From NCBI GenBank assembly GCA_000708835.1, contig DF237162.1, positions 1 to 64,000 of the forward strand: DNA of 64,000 bases. The letters are read 5' to 3'. This document shows positions 24,010-35,939 of this stretch, one piece after another. The notes under the pieces are model-generated. The model had not been told where the DNA came from, ran no database searches, and was given only the letters and a program-made list of their open reading frames with translations. This stretch comes from Klebsormidium nitens. Lineage: Eukaryota; Streptophyta; Klebsormidiophyceae; Klebsormidiales; Klebsormidiaceae. The translations under genes were made by a program, and so were the position numbers. The first letter of the stretch is position 1; each line of letters opens with the position of its first letter.

Positions 24010-25414
24010 TGCGTCTATTTGCAGGGAGCAGGTGAACGGCGGAGCAGAAGCACGTTGGCGGCACGAGAAACTGTGTGGTGGCTTCTTTCTTCTTTGCACC
24101 TGCGCTTCCCTCAAAAAGCTCCTCCTTCTTCTTCGTCCCAAAATGCGCGACCAAATTTCAGAGTGGATGAGGCCGCTGTGCGCAATTTTGAGCCTACAAT
24201 AAGCGCAGGAGTCTAACACTGCGCGAAAAGCGCGGCCGTTGCGCGCTCCAAGCTTCTCAGCCAATCAGCGGCTAGCAGGGCCAGATTCCGCTTGGCCAAT
24301 GGATTAAAAGCGCAGGTCGATAAGATCTTCATTCTCAGCCCTTGATTTGGTGTGTCATCGTGATCAATCTGCCGTGGACATTGACGGGGCGGCAAAAGTG
24401 ATGCCGGACTGTGGCGTTTGGACGGAGGTTTTCCTAAACCCGGGCGACCGGCCGCTGCGGTCTTCCCAGCAGTCCGACGCGGCCGGCCGGCCATGTGCGC
24501 GCATTCAATGATTGCATCATATTCTTTAACTTCGCATATTACTGTTATACCGCGGTATCTTATTTGCGCGGCTTCAGTCATTGACTGGCCGGCTGCATTT
24601 CTCCAATCTTCTCTATTATGAGACCGGCAGCGCCACACGTATTGCTTGCTGCAGCTGCAAACGCTGTATCCCACTACTTCATTGAATGCGCCGCATCCCG
24701 CAATCTTGCATGGCGAGCACTATCGAGTCGTCAATAGATATATCGAGCAAGGGATGGTCAGGCATTTCTTGATCGACAAGCCCCGCCGGGTCGCGGGCGG
24801 CTCCTATAGGACGTTGGAATAGCTAGCAATGCAAACCGTGTAGCTCCCGGGCCAGTCGAAGCAATTTGGCTGGCTGGCGCCAGTCCGCTGGCCACTGCCA
24901 CGCTTCCGCACATGCTTAGCTTTGTATACGTAAGCCAATTGTATGTAAGGTATACGTGCACGTGTGCCTACGTACCTTACGCACACACAAGCTCGCACAC
25001 GGCCAGTTCTGAACTAGGGAAATGCATGGAATGTTGATATGGCCATACGAACTGCCTGTGTAAGTTCATAAATCTCAGATTTCGAGCTCTACATTCAAGA
25101 GTGCAGCTTGATAATGATGCAGTCAACTCCTATATCCTGCACCCGATTCCCAACAAATTGAGTATCATACGCATTACATTGTCAAGTGCAAGCAAGTGCA
25201 ATCACGCATAACCTGCAACAGTCATCTTATATAGCAACCAGGCTCCATACTCGGTCAAAAGAAGGCCAGGCGAACATATTGCCCTGACCAACACCATTCA
25301 AAAGTGGTTGCCAACAAGGAATTGGCCAACTTGAGGACACATTGCTTCTTGGAAATATTTAACCCCTTAAAAGCCGGTACTTTGCACTCTGTATACTCTA
25401 TATAGTGGTGTGTT
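24010..25414. promoter_or_regulatory. PSAF upstream region and 3' flank of the EBF-like gene
   Basis: Two CCAAT motifs (gccaatcagcgg near 24260 and ggccaatgg near 24293) lie about 250-290 bp upstream of the PSAF start codon and may be promoter elements. The remainder, AT-richer, should hold the 3' UTR of the EBF-like gene. No exon recognised. Confidence 0.4.
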
Positions 25415-28400
25415 CTACTGCATTAGAATCTTCCATGACGCTCGCTGCGAGTGCGGCCTGCTGCACGGCTTCTCCGCAGTGACACTTCTCTTCCTATTCG
25501 TCCGGCATTCCGTTTGAGATGACGGAGAACTCATTCCGCTTGCACACTCTACACCTGCCTTCTCGCAACCGGAAGCACTACTATGGTGGGAATCCAGAAT
25601 CGTGCACTTAGCGCCAAACCGGCCCGTATTCAGCAGCCTAATCCCTTGCCTCGTGATCTGCGGACATCTTCGGATGTCCAGAGACCAGAGATTCTTCAAG
25701 TTGTTAACGAGCTGCGGCAGGCACGCGTCAGTGACGTGGACGCACTTTGAGACCGACAGGCTTATCAAGTTCCGACCACATGTTGACCTCATAAGGCCAA
25801 CGAGCCCAGTATCGCTTATGCTGCACCCCGAGAGCACCAGGACCTTCAACTTGCACAAGGAGAGCGCCGCGAGAGACTTGTCGGTGACTTTGCTGCACCC
25901 CCGAAACGACACGTTCTTGAGGGAACGACTGCAAGTCTGCGCGAGCGCCATCGCTCCCACGTCTCCCACCTGCAAAGGGCAGCGCACGATACATTCATCG
26001 CTAAGAAGACTCAGTGGAACAGGACAAGCATTGAATAAGGATAAGGAACGCACTTGCAGTAATATAGCGGGTTCCCGCCGTCCATTGTAAGGCAGAGATA
26101 CGAGGTAGAGAATATGCTAGTCTGCGGCCCTTCTCTCGAAGTGAAGATGCTTGAATTTCAAGTTGTGCCTGGGACACTATGTGTCCGGGCAGATGTCCAG
26201 ACTTATAAATCCTCGTCGAGTCCTTGACCTGCTTTCGTAACAGGAGCTATTGTTCTTTCAAAAGGTGTAACAACCCGCATATAGGCCAGACAGGTCAAGT
26301 CTGTGCTTTGATCTTGTTACGTTCGTGCCGTCAAAACGCTCATATTGTACCACTTCGTCTCAGAAAGACCTACGTCAATTGGCGCCGGGACACAAGCAGA
26401 AGCAATAAAGTTCTCTCCCAGCTCGTTTCGTTTTACTAGCCTTTCCGTCAATCCAATGTAGGACTTTTGAAATGAGTCCTTAAACCGTCAACATAAAATG
26501 GGACCTATCAGAGACGCGCTTGTCAGGATGTTACCAAGGAATCCGCTGTTGTGCAAAACCCGCCGTCGGCGGGCCCTCACCTTTGGGCTCTTTGAACAGT
26601 CCACCTCCTGCAGGTTCGGGCACGCCCGCACGACCGCCGCCAGGCACTTGTCCGTCATATGCGGTAGCCCCGACAGCTCCAGCACGCGCATCGAGTTGCA
26701 CGGCCCGGCAAGCGCCAACGCCTGGCCGTCCCTCACGCCCTTGCACTTGCTCACGCACAGCTTCTCGAGCGTGTCTGACCGTCTGCTGAGCACAAACTCT
26801 AGACCCTGGTCGCCAATACCCGGGCAGCAGAGTAGGGTCAGGTGTTGCAGCGAGGGACTGCGCAAGGCGATCTCCTGGAGGGCCTTGTTGGTGACGCGCG
26901 AGCAGCGCGAGAGGGTGATCGCGCGCAGGCTCACGGCGTGCCGCGCGACCTGCGACAGGGCCTCGTCCGTCGCCGCAGGGCTCCGGCTGAGGGTCAGCGT
27001 CCGCAATTTCCGACTGCTGGGTCCCTGGACAAAGCTCACGAGCCCGGTTTCCGTCACGCCGCGCATCCGCTTCAGCAGCAAGTGCTTGAGCGTGGGGATC
27101 TCCATCGCCTTAAGCCCAGTGTCAGTCAGGCCGCTCTGCCCGCTCAATTCCAAACGCTTCAATCGTCGACACCCCGCCGCGACGTGCGTCAGACCCTCGT
27201 TCCCAACAGCTGTGCAATCAGACAGCGACAGCTCTTGGAGCATCGCGCAGCCCTGCGCGACTTTCCCGAGCGCGGAGTCCGAGATTCCCGCCCCGTGCAG
27301 GCGCAAAACTTCCAGCCCTTGGCAGTGTCCGATCGCCGCAAACGCCTCCCCCGAGAGCTGCCCGCATTCCGAGATTGACACCAAACGGAGGTCCTTGCAG
27401 GCCGACGCCAGCGCCGAGAATCCGGTGTCAGTGATCTTGGGACAGTCGACGAACTCAATCTTGGACAGGCGGTTCTTGCCGTGCGCGCCGACCGAGAGGG
27501 CGAGCAAGCGCGTGTCACTGACAACCGGGCCTGCGAGAATGACTCGGCGTTCTTCCAGCTGCCGCTGGAGGGCCTGCCGCCGCCGGCGCTCCTTCTTGCA
27601 AAGGGTGAGGTCATCGGGGCTCGGGGCGCACGCGATCACAGAAGGCAGTAGGCTCAGCCATTTGCTGCAGGAGATGGAAGGAACTAGGTTGAGGATAATG
27701 TCGCGGGGGCTTAGAAGATGAAAGGAGGCAGGAGGCTCAGCCACTTGCTGCAGGGGAGCGGAGGAACTGGGAAGAAGGCAGTGACCAGGGGTTTAGACTG
27801 AGGGCGTTGAAAGCAGACAACAGGTCTTCAAGGAGAGCAGACATCTTACGAAAAGTTGTTAGCTTCTGGGGCATGCTGCACAAATGCGGATGGAAACGGG
27901 CTCAGTGCACTGGCAACGAGTCTTTGGAGACTGGGGTCGATCGCTGGTTTCCGAAGATGATTTCCGCTTTGCAGGGTAAAGGGGAGCTGGTTCAACCACC
28001 AGCTTGAAGGGACAGAGGGCTTTCGAAAGGTGTCAGTGAGTGCATACTCTCCTTGCCAAAAAGTTCCTCAAAGTAACGGGACAATGAAGAGGGAGTTCCT
28101 CAAGATGACGGGAAAGCAATCACAAGGGGATTGGTCACACCCTCTCCTGAAGGGTAGCTTTGAAGGGACTATCCTTGTGAAGCTTGACAAAGTTGCCCCC
28201 AAGACAATCTGCCAATCGCAACCATCTCCACTATAAGAGAACCATAGAATCACAAAAGCACGCTGTTTTTATGAGGTCTGCAGCAACTTCTGGTCAAGCC
28301 CCTCTTGAAAACCACTTAGCAAGCCACAAACCCCATCGCATAAAGATGCTGAGAAGGAAAAGGTGCCTCTCAGGCTCTATTCGGTGCACCTTCTCAGAGA

Positions 28401-29233
28401 CTATGAGTAGAATATCCAGAGCGCTGTGGTCTCCATTCACCACAAATCCTGGACTTACCGGCAGACCACCGCCGAGGCGCTCCAATCACGGGGCTCTTCA
28501 AGCTTGGTGAAGATAAGCCACAGTATCTCATTGGGCAGCATGCTGTTAATCAGGTCCTGATCCCCTTGAGAGTCGTCTGCATAAGAACGGCAGACGAATC
28601 AGCATTGGCAATCTTTCATAGCCCTTGAAACTATTACAAATCAGAACTGTTAACAAGACTAGCCGGGCGCCTGCATGAATGAATATTCAGGGAAAGGAAC
28701 AACTGGACCTGTAAGTAAGCAGAAAAAGACTACTTGCTGCTTTGAGGAACACACAGTGGTGCTCTTAAGCTACCCGAGACAGACACCAAAACGGTGTCCA
28801 ACGGTGTCAACCCAATGTCAGCAGTGTGACTCATCAGCATCGTCGACTCTTGCAAGCTTGCCCAAGGACCAGGATAGAATCTCTATCTCAAGCAACCATT
28901 GATAGCACAGGAAAAAGAACAGACTAAGTTAATCGGCATAGAAACCCTGACCAGCACTATTTCATGATGCATACTACCAAAGGCCAGGACCACCAACTAG
29001 TCCAGCTCACCAGTTTCTGCGACTTCTTCGTCACTCCCCGCTGTCTCATAAGCGGAGTCTCTGCTCGAAATTGGGTAGCTTAGGCTGCTGCCCTCCTCGG
29101 ACTCGCTGGACTCCTGCTCGGACGCCACGACTAAGGTCCGTAGACCAAACATGCCATCCTCATTCTCCAAGTCTGCGTCTTCAACTCTCCGCACCACTGC
29201 CTGGCTGCTGCACATGCTAAGGGTTTGCCCCAT
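25415..29233 (-). CDS. EBF: EBF1/2-like F-box and leucine-rich repeat protein
   Basis: In land plants EBF proteins are SCF adaptors that send EIN3/EIL transcription factors to degradation. Four exons on the minus strand: 29233-29011, 28576-28459, 27664-26581, 25969-25415. Phases 1, 2 and 0 match exactly, giving 659 aa (Arabidopsis EBF1 is about 630). Exon 1 is an acidic/serine-rich leader. Exon 2 encodes the F-box core (MLPNEILWLIFTKLEEP, then SASAVVCR), continued in exon 3 by KWLSLLPSV. There follow about 16 cysteine-containing AMN1-type leucine-rich repeats (pattern C.xxTDxGLxxLAxxCxxL). The last exon resembles the EBF C-terminus (SISDTGLVGL, CVHVTDACLPQL, KNLWSLDIRRCPQITRQGI). A relic of the exon 3 start lies in intron 2. 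The EBF assignment over other FBL proteins rests on overall order and the KWLSLL join, so the exact orthology is less sure than the F-box/LRR call. Confidence 0.87.
27660..27775 (-). repeat. Duplicate of the 5' edge of EBF exon 3
   Basis: On the minus strand the acceptor and exon head (ctgcag|caaatggctgagcc, junction 27664/27665) are repeated at 27747/27748 as ctgcag|caagtggctgagcc, 83 bp upstream in the intron. Preceding text (agttcct.c) is shared as well. Read as exon, the copy gives KWLSLLP and then a stop, so it is a relic. Confidence 0.88.
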
Positions 29234-30013
29234 GCTTCAAACAAACTGCTTCAAGCACGTCTTCAAATTAGTCAGAAATAAGCGGGTTCAAGGATTTGGA
29301 GAATACGGCAAGTTGACGCTCGTTCCGCTCTCCACCGATTGATAGCAGTAACCCCGATGCAAAAGCGACAGCTGTAGCAAAGGCTGCCTGCTTAAACCGC
29401 AACTTACAATGAGTGCCACCAAAGAGACTGTTGCAGAGACTGAGAGAGCTCTTCCAGCTCAATTCTTTTCAGCTCCTGCCGACAAACAAAGAACGCAGGG
29501 ACAATCCACCCAACTTGCACCTGGCAAGACAGTTCTGAAAGCGCCCCACTCTCTCACCCAGCTGACTCCATTGCCAAGACTGGGAAAGGCTGGGGCGCCA
29601 TCAATTGCAATTGTGTGCACATATCAACTTTTCTGCTCAATCCATCCTCATTCAAGACTCTCGAAAAATCCAAATGGTCCATAATCTTTCTTCTCAGTGC
29701 TGGCGGCTAGATTTGCGCGAGAGTCACCGAGGTTGTCCCAATGTCAATGTTGACATCACTGGGGCAAAATTGCGTGGGGGGATCACCAGCTGGCGAAATG
29801 CAGCTCTAGCTGAAGAACCCTGCACGGTGTGTGTCAAGAATGCACAGGTGTACCGGAATCCAGAGCTGAGGAGAGGGAGGCGCAAAAAGAGCAGCTGTAT
29901 TGGCAGCTATGCACAGAAATCAGAGCAGCTGCCACTTAATCTAGGGGGCGGAGCCAACAGGTTGTCTAGACCAGCTTGAAGCGAGCAACCATTCCTCGTG
30001 CTAACGGCGTCAA
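29234..30013. promoter_or_regulatory. Divergent promoter region EBF-like / TRPD
   Basis: 780 bp between two divergent start codons. No exon or strong motif recognised; promoter content is inferred from arrangement. Confidence 0.45.
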
Positions 30014-33000
30014 ATGGCGGCAGCATTGCGTTGCGGAGCCGTTAGGAGCGCACTTCATTTCCCGCACTTTGCCAGCTCACACGAAACTGTCAATCGATCT
30101 CGCAAGCATTGTTGGCAACAAGCCCCTCTGCCAAGTTTAGGGCTTTGCGGCCATGACATTCGGACAAGGGACAGCAACGAAGGGGACTTTATCTCTGGGG
30201 CAGTTTCACAGAGACTGCAGCGTAAAGGACGGCGAGCGGTTGCGGTGCGGGCAGTAGCCACCGCTGCGCCTTCAAAAGTTGACATGAAACAGGTATGTAG
30301 CTCGCAAGTGGTGGTGTTCATGGTCTACGTCAAAACAAGTGTGATTAGTCTCCATCATCTGACAATGAAAATGTGATGAAAGGCATCGAATGGGCGATAT
30401 TATTCCCATGTGGGTAGGAAGGCAATGCAGCTCATTGCTTGATTCTTATCTAATTGCAAGAATGCCTTTGATCCCACATTCACTGAATGTCTACTGGAGG
30501 AAGAACTTTGAGTTATCTAGCTTGTTGGTGCAACTAACTCATATTTGTCTTACTCAGGTTCTTCAACTCCTTGTCGAGCGAACGGATCTGTCACAAGAAC
30601 AGACAGAAGCGGCCCTTGAAAGCGTTCTGGATGGATCGCATCCCGCACAGACTGCTGCTTTCCTTGCTTTGCTAAGAGCAAAAGGGGAGACGGCAGATGA
30701 AGTAAGGGGCCGATCACTCGGTTTGGTTCAACCTTCATCAGATTGTTGGCAGAATTGAGAAGTGATGGTACCAGCGGTATGGCAAAATTGCAGGGGTTTC
30801 TGAGTGATGCCCTCTAGAAAATGCGATGACTGACGTTGTTCAATTGGGTCTTTTTTATGCAATAGGGTCCAATTTGACCAATGACTGAACAGCAGGCCGT
30901 GCCTTATCGTAGGTCCAGTCAGAAAAGTGAGAGTGTTGCTACTTCCTGTACCAATCGCTCAACCAAAGATGAGAGCTAAAGCGACCATACCGAGCTTGGG
31001 CTGGTACTATCTTTGGATCTAGCTGATTTGACCAATCATGTAGGGTCCGGAAAATACGAGATTCGGTTCCTGCATCATTGGCGTTGTGGCAGGGGTGATA
31101 CTGTGCAATGCAGAAAGCGTTCTAGCCGTTCATGAACTCCTCTCACTTCTACTGCGCTTAAACATGTTGAAGGAGTGGAGTTCTCCACAAAAAGCGAATA
31201 ATAGCTGTATCAAGGCCGCACCTCCTTCTAAGTGCAGATTGTGGGGCTAGCTCGTGCGATGCAGAAAGCGGCAGAAGAATTGAGTCCTCCATATAAAGTG
31301 AATGATGGCGATTTCAAACCCCCACCTCCTTCTCGTGTGTGCAGATTGTGGGGCTAGCTCGTGCGATGCAGAAAGCGGCGGTGCGCGTTCACGCCGGAGA
31401 CGACGTCCTGGACATTGTGGGGACGGGAGGGGACGGTGCGAACACGGTCAACATCTCGACGGGGTCGTGTATCTTGGTGGCTGCGTGCGGGGGCAAGGTC
31501 GCCAAGGTCAGCTTGGTATTACACCTGGAAAGACTTTTGACAAATTGATTGTGTCTCGTTCCTGCCTGATTCCTCATGACATGTCGAACTGATTGTGTTC
31601 TATTCCAGTCTGATTTCACATAAGAAGGGGGCCCTTCTGCAAATGTGAAGCTATGGTGATTGATCAAGGCTCAGGCAAGATCGGGGTCGGGGTCACAAGA
31701 GTCCTAGTAGGTTGGGCTTGTCTCCGACACGTTCAGGTTTTCCTCCTCAAGCCCTCCCCGGTTGATTGGGTTGGTTTCCATTCGGAACTCATGCTTGGCA
31801 GATCTCCCATGACAGAACCGACGACTTTCGCCAACATGATCCAGAAGTTGTCTTCTTGACTGTTGATGCTGCACCGAATTTCGCTTCGAAATCATTTCTG
31901 ATGGCTGCGTGCTTGTCTTTCTACAACAGCATGGCAACCGGTCGGTTTCCAGCGCCTGCGGAAGCGCCGACGTTCTTGAAGCTCTAGGGGTCGCCGTCGA
32001 TCTAGGTCCAGAGGTATGTGCACACTTGCTCCCCTTTGTGCTTCCGCCGAATGCTGGTCTGTCTTTCCAGAAAGATGATTGCCAAGGGCGTGCTCCACTC
32101 CGGCCGTCGGAAAGACTTTGCACAAGTTGAAGAATGTCTGTGACATGTTTAGCTCCATGCCTTGAACTGGTGAAGTTGATTCTCGCTTGTATGTCTGGTG
32201 GAGAGCCCAAGTGGGTAAGCTGCGACTCCTTGTTTCGACCGAAGTGACAAGACGTCTCTCAGAGCCTCACATTTGCCCAGTTGCACCAGATTGCTCTGCA
32301 TTGGGGTGATTTCCAAATGCAGAATTCGATTCTTGGGAATGTGAATTCGAAAATGTTCCTTGAACATCTTTCCTGTGAGTGTCAACTCGGGAAATGCTCC
32401 TGGAACCTGTTCCCACAAAATTGTAACCGCAAATCCACAGGTGTCCATGATAGACCACAGCCGGCAACGTTGGGATTTTCCTGGATCCCGCGCCTTCTCG
32501 TCAGTCTTCTAAGCTTCGACTTCTGCCGTGGTGTTTTGCAGGGCGTCGCGCAGTGCGTCCGAGAAGTCGGCGTCGGCTTCATGTTCGCGCCTCGGTACCA
32601 TCCAGCGATGTCTGCGGTCAAGCAAGTGCGGGCCGCGCTCAAGATCCGGACGGCGTTCAACATCCTGGTTAGTGCATAATTTTCTGAAGTGATGCGTTTC
32701 AGGTTGTAAGAAACAAGTATCGTATGGATTCAATGGATTGAAAGGACTCTGGTCAGGAATCGGAGCAGGGGCTGTTGATACGGGACGCTTCTTCGCCTTC
32801 TGTTCTTAGATACCTCGGGCGACTCTTTTGTAGCAGCTTTACCTCACGAAACCAACACATCCGACAATTGCGCCGCGGTCCCTGAGTCCCCGTCAGCGAA
32901 TGAGAACCCTCTTTCTACAGGGCCCAATGCTGAACCCGGCCATGGCACGATATGCCCTCGTGGGAGTCTTCAACTCGGAACTGGTGAGCAAAGCGTCCTT

Positions 33001-35500
33001 CCGCCGTCAGTTCCGTTCAATTGCGGGTCTGTGTCATGACGTGCGCTTTTTTGGAACAAGCCCTTGTGGATGCTAGTAAGCTGAAAGTTCTGATTCAAAT
33101 GGGACCATCATAAGCAGTGATACTATTGATGGGACGGGACCCGGCAGGTAACACGTACAGCTCATGAGACGGACTGCTTGCGGGCAGTTGTTTTGCCAGA
33201 GTATCTTTCTCTCTCCTCGACCAAGTCCTAGGCGTGGTCATTCTCGGATAAGAAGCGTCCGCTGAGTTGTATACCACTGTTCTTTCGCTTTTGAATAGTC
33301 GCCTCCAAACACTGCTCTTATCTCACAATTCCAGTTTTAGGAGCCTGCGAAATAGCTTTGCGTTCCCAAACCGAGGAACGGTCAGCGCATCCTGGCGGCT
33401 GTTGTTGAGTATACTATACTCCCTGTCGGTGCAGATTGAGCTGATGGCGCAGTCGCTGCAGAAGCTGGGTACAAAGCGCGCACTGGTCGTGCACTCGGAG
33501 GGGCTCGACGAGATTTCTCCGCTGGGTACGGCCTCCTCAAACTTCCTCCTTCTCGAGAAACTGGGCATTCTGGATAATCTTCCGCTGCTCGAACGGTTGC
33601 AGGTTCCCTCGAGAGTTGGTTTGCAAAATGCACGCCGGCAAGGAGTGGCTGGCCACGGCCTGTTACTGTTTTCTCCACATTCTAACCCGAATTGATACGA
33701 AATGTGGCTACTTCCCTCATCATGTGATCTGGCGCTCACGTGCTCACAAGTGCGTGCTTGCAGGTCCCGCAGACATGTTGGAGGTGACACCCGAGACCAT
33801 TAGAAACTTCAGGGTGGATCCAGGTAGGACTCAGCTTGGCCAAAACGAAATGCATTGCTACCCCCCAATAGTCGAGAAACGTGGTCGGGTAGATCTCAGT
33901 AGGACTCAGGTTTCTCGACTCGAGTTATTGATAATCCTGATAAACCGGGGAACCTGGTCAGGGTGGATCCAAAAAGGGTTTAGCTTTGGCGACACGAGAA
34001 CTGTTGCTGAACCCCGATGATCAGGGAACTTGGTCAGGATGAATCCAGGTAGTTTGCAGACTTAGAGAGTCATCGCTAACCCCCAGTTACGGAAACCTGC
34101 GCACCGTACTGGTAAAATGGTTGGTTGCAAAGTGACACCTTGTCGACCGGATTCGGGGGCCAGCCCCACTTATCCACAGATTGCCGAGAACCAGTCCCTA
34201 GCAAGCCTACCTGCTTTCGTTGAGACGTTAAAAAACACCTGCGAGAACGTCCAGGCTGTGTGTTTCCATATCACACTGTCGCACTCGTCCCACGAGACCG
34301 ACAACGCCCTGGTGTCAAACCCGCCCGCTTCCCTCGCAGTCGACTTCGGCGTGCTCCAGTGTTCGCTGGAGAACCCCTAGATGAGACATTTGCGTTCCCT
34401 TGGTTTTTTTCTCTCTTTTTCGGGCCCTGAATCATGAGACCGTCGAAAGGCCCTGTTTGCCAAACCCGTCGCTTTGCTCGCAGTCGACTTCGGCGTCCCG
34501 TGGTGTGCGTTGAAGAACCCCCAGGATGTACTCACCGCGTTCCCTTTTTTTCTTTAAAATCTTGTTTTGAACCTCGGTTTCTGAGACCGTCGAAAGGCTC
34601 TGTTGCCAAAGCCTGCGCTTTGCTCGCAGTCGACTTCGGCGTCCCGCGGTGTACGCTGGAGGACCTCCGGGGCGGAGACAAGGCCCTCAACGCAAAGATC
34701 TTGCGGGACATGCTGGCGGGCGCTCGGGGAGCCGTCTCGGACGCTCTGGTACGTACCGGAGAAGTAAAGAGGGTTTGAATTGAGCCATTTGTAACAAGTC
34801 GAGGCGAGTTTTGCGGACGGGCACTCGTATTGTTGGTAGGATTGAGAGCTATTGTCGACGCTCTTGTTCGTGTTCTTCTGTCGGGAAGGAATGTTGACTT
34901 GAGCGTCCGCGTATTGAGATATTCAGGGGTCTCTAATGGAACGGAGGACCAAGCAATTGGCACTCTGAAGAGATTTTTGCCTCCCTCAATTGGGAGCCGT
35001 CTCCAACGCCCTGGTTCGTCGCCGGTTGCGAGAGAGCGATTGCTTTATTGGGTAGAGCGGAAAACCGGGGAAACATACCTATTCTAAGGAGAGTGTCGAA
35101 CGAAGGTAGCTCTCGTCCGTCATCCGATTAGCAAATGCGGCCGCTTAAGGAGCTAAAATGGATGTGCTGGCGCTTGTCAAGTAGACGACCCTTTCATTGG
35201 GGTCCGCGTCCTGTTGAGAGACTGCATGAAAGCCATCATGGCAACGACGCAGCGGATGTAATATTGCATCGTTTCTCGCTACCTCCTTCGGAAACAAAGG
35301 ACGCAACTCAGCCAACGAGTCACCGGAGTTGCGGCAATCTCAAGCTGACGGTGTTTGTCTTTCAGATTTTGAACGCTGGGGTTGGGCTCGTCGCGTGCGG
35401 CGTCGCTGCTGACGTCGGCGAGGGCGTGGCCCGGGCCAGGGAAGTGCAGCGGTCGGGAGCCGCTCTGCGGACGCTGGACGACTGGGTGGCCTTGTCGCAG
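30014..35500 (+). CDS. TRPD: Anthranilate phosphoribosyltransferase, plastid-targeted (last exon unresolved)
   Basis: The enzyme transfers phosphoribose from PRPP to anthranilate, the second step of tryptophan synthesis from chorismate, in plastids (plant PAT1). Exons: 30014-30292, 30558-30701, 31345-31506, 31930-32013, 32542-32667, 32921-32983, 33435-33525, 33764-33823, 34630-34748, 35366-35500. The frame is continuous for 421 codons. Exon 1 is mostly an Arg/Ser-rich transit peptide. Catalytic landmarks: helical N-domain ([17 protein letters not shown]), PRPP loop [14 protein letters not shown] (from residue 167), [20 protein letters not shown] (aligned to the usual KxGNR..SS..GSAD), [44 protein letters not shown]. 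Exon 10 ends ...LDDWVALSQ followed by a gtatgc donor, only a few residues short of the family's usual end. A candidate last exon is 35922-35939 (VGYSF then stop), not certain. Several introns carry exon-edge copies. Confidence 0.94.
31080..31380 (+). repeat. Tandem copies of the 5' edge of TRPD exon 3
   Basis: The acceptor plus exon head (gtgcagattgtggggctagc through gatgcagaaagcggc) occurs at junctions 31237 and 31344, 107 bp apart, nearly identical over more than 45 nt including the intron text cacctccttct. A more decayed unit lies at about 31085-31120 (gcaatgcagaaagcg). The functional exon is the last copy. Use of the middle one would shift frame and reach a stop. Confidence 0.9.
33806..34080 (+). 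repeat. Tandem copies of the 3' edge of TRPD exon 8 (with donor)
   Basis: Exon end and donor (ggtggatccag|gtaggactcag, junction 33823) recur with equivalent positions near 33899, 33972 and 34048, a period of about 73-76 bp. The intron text (gttgctgaacccc, gggaacctggtcagg) is shared. The copies are downstream of the real exon and progressively altered at the GT. Confidence 0.82.
34325..34680 (+). repeat. Tandem copies of the 5' edge of TRPD exon 9
   Basis: The acceptor and exon head (ctcgcag|tcgacttcggcgt) occur at junctions 34339, 34483 and 34629, spaced 144 and 146 bp. Preceding text (gagaccgtcgaaaggc, ctgtttgccaaa) is shared by the last two. The first copy ends in a stop ([13 protein letters not shown]), the second continues [13 protein letters not shown], and the third is the functional exon ([13 protein letters not shown]). 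Confidence 0.9.
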
Positions 35501-35765
35501 GTATGCAAAGCTCTTCTGCTTAATCTTGTGAAGGCGAAGGCGAGTCTCATGCAAAGAGGAGTTCTTACAGGATGGATGCAAAATGAAAGGCTTGTTTGCT
35601 TGGTTGGGAATGGTTCTCGTCGCTCATCGTTTCTTTGGGCAACAGTGCACTCAGACGGACATACTTCGGGGGATATCGTGGTCGATGGCCACCCCTAAGC
35701 GGGAGTCTGCATTCATGGTTAGGACCACCTGAACCAAGTCCAACGTTGAAGCGGTGTCCCTTTTG

Positions 35766-35827
35766 GCGTCTGCGTTCCGGTCTCAAGCATCCGTTTGCGT
35801 CTGCGTTCCGGTTTTAAGCATCCGTTT
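35766..35827. repeat. 31-bp direct tandem repeat
   Basis: Two units starting gcgtctgcgttccggt and ending aagcatccgttt at 35766-35796 and 35797-35827 differ at about two positions. Located just downstream of TRPD exon 10, in its 3' region. Confidence 0.8.
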
Positions 35828-35939
35828 CCCGTTTGAAAGCGTCAGAACACCTTTTCTGTTTAAGTTAAGGTACTTAAAGCTGAACCATTGGTACGTGACG
35901 TCGCTTGGCCATCTCTGTTAGGTCGGGTACAGCTTCTGA

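Noticed and set aside
23720-24202. 160-codon plus-strand frame over PSAF exon 1
   Set aside because: It is the reverse complement of the well-supported PsaF coding sequence and has no signature of its own.
24213-24674. 153-codon minus-strand frame upstream of PSAF
   Set aside because: No conserved motif, and it lies where the PSAF promoter and 5' UTR should be.
26498-27721. 407-codon plus-strand frame over the EBF-like LRR exon
   Set aside because: Antisense shadow of a GC-rich LRR exon; composition rich in Arg/Ser/Pro and no domain pattern.
35501-35698. Direct read-through of TRPD exon 10 to the stop at 35698
   Set aside because: A good gtatgc donor follows ...VALSQ, and the extra 66 residues do not resemble the short C-terminus of the family.
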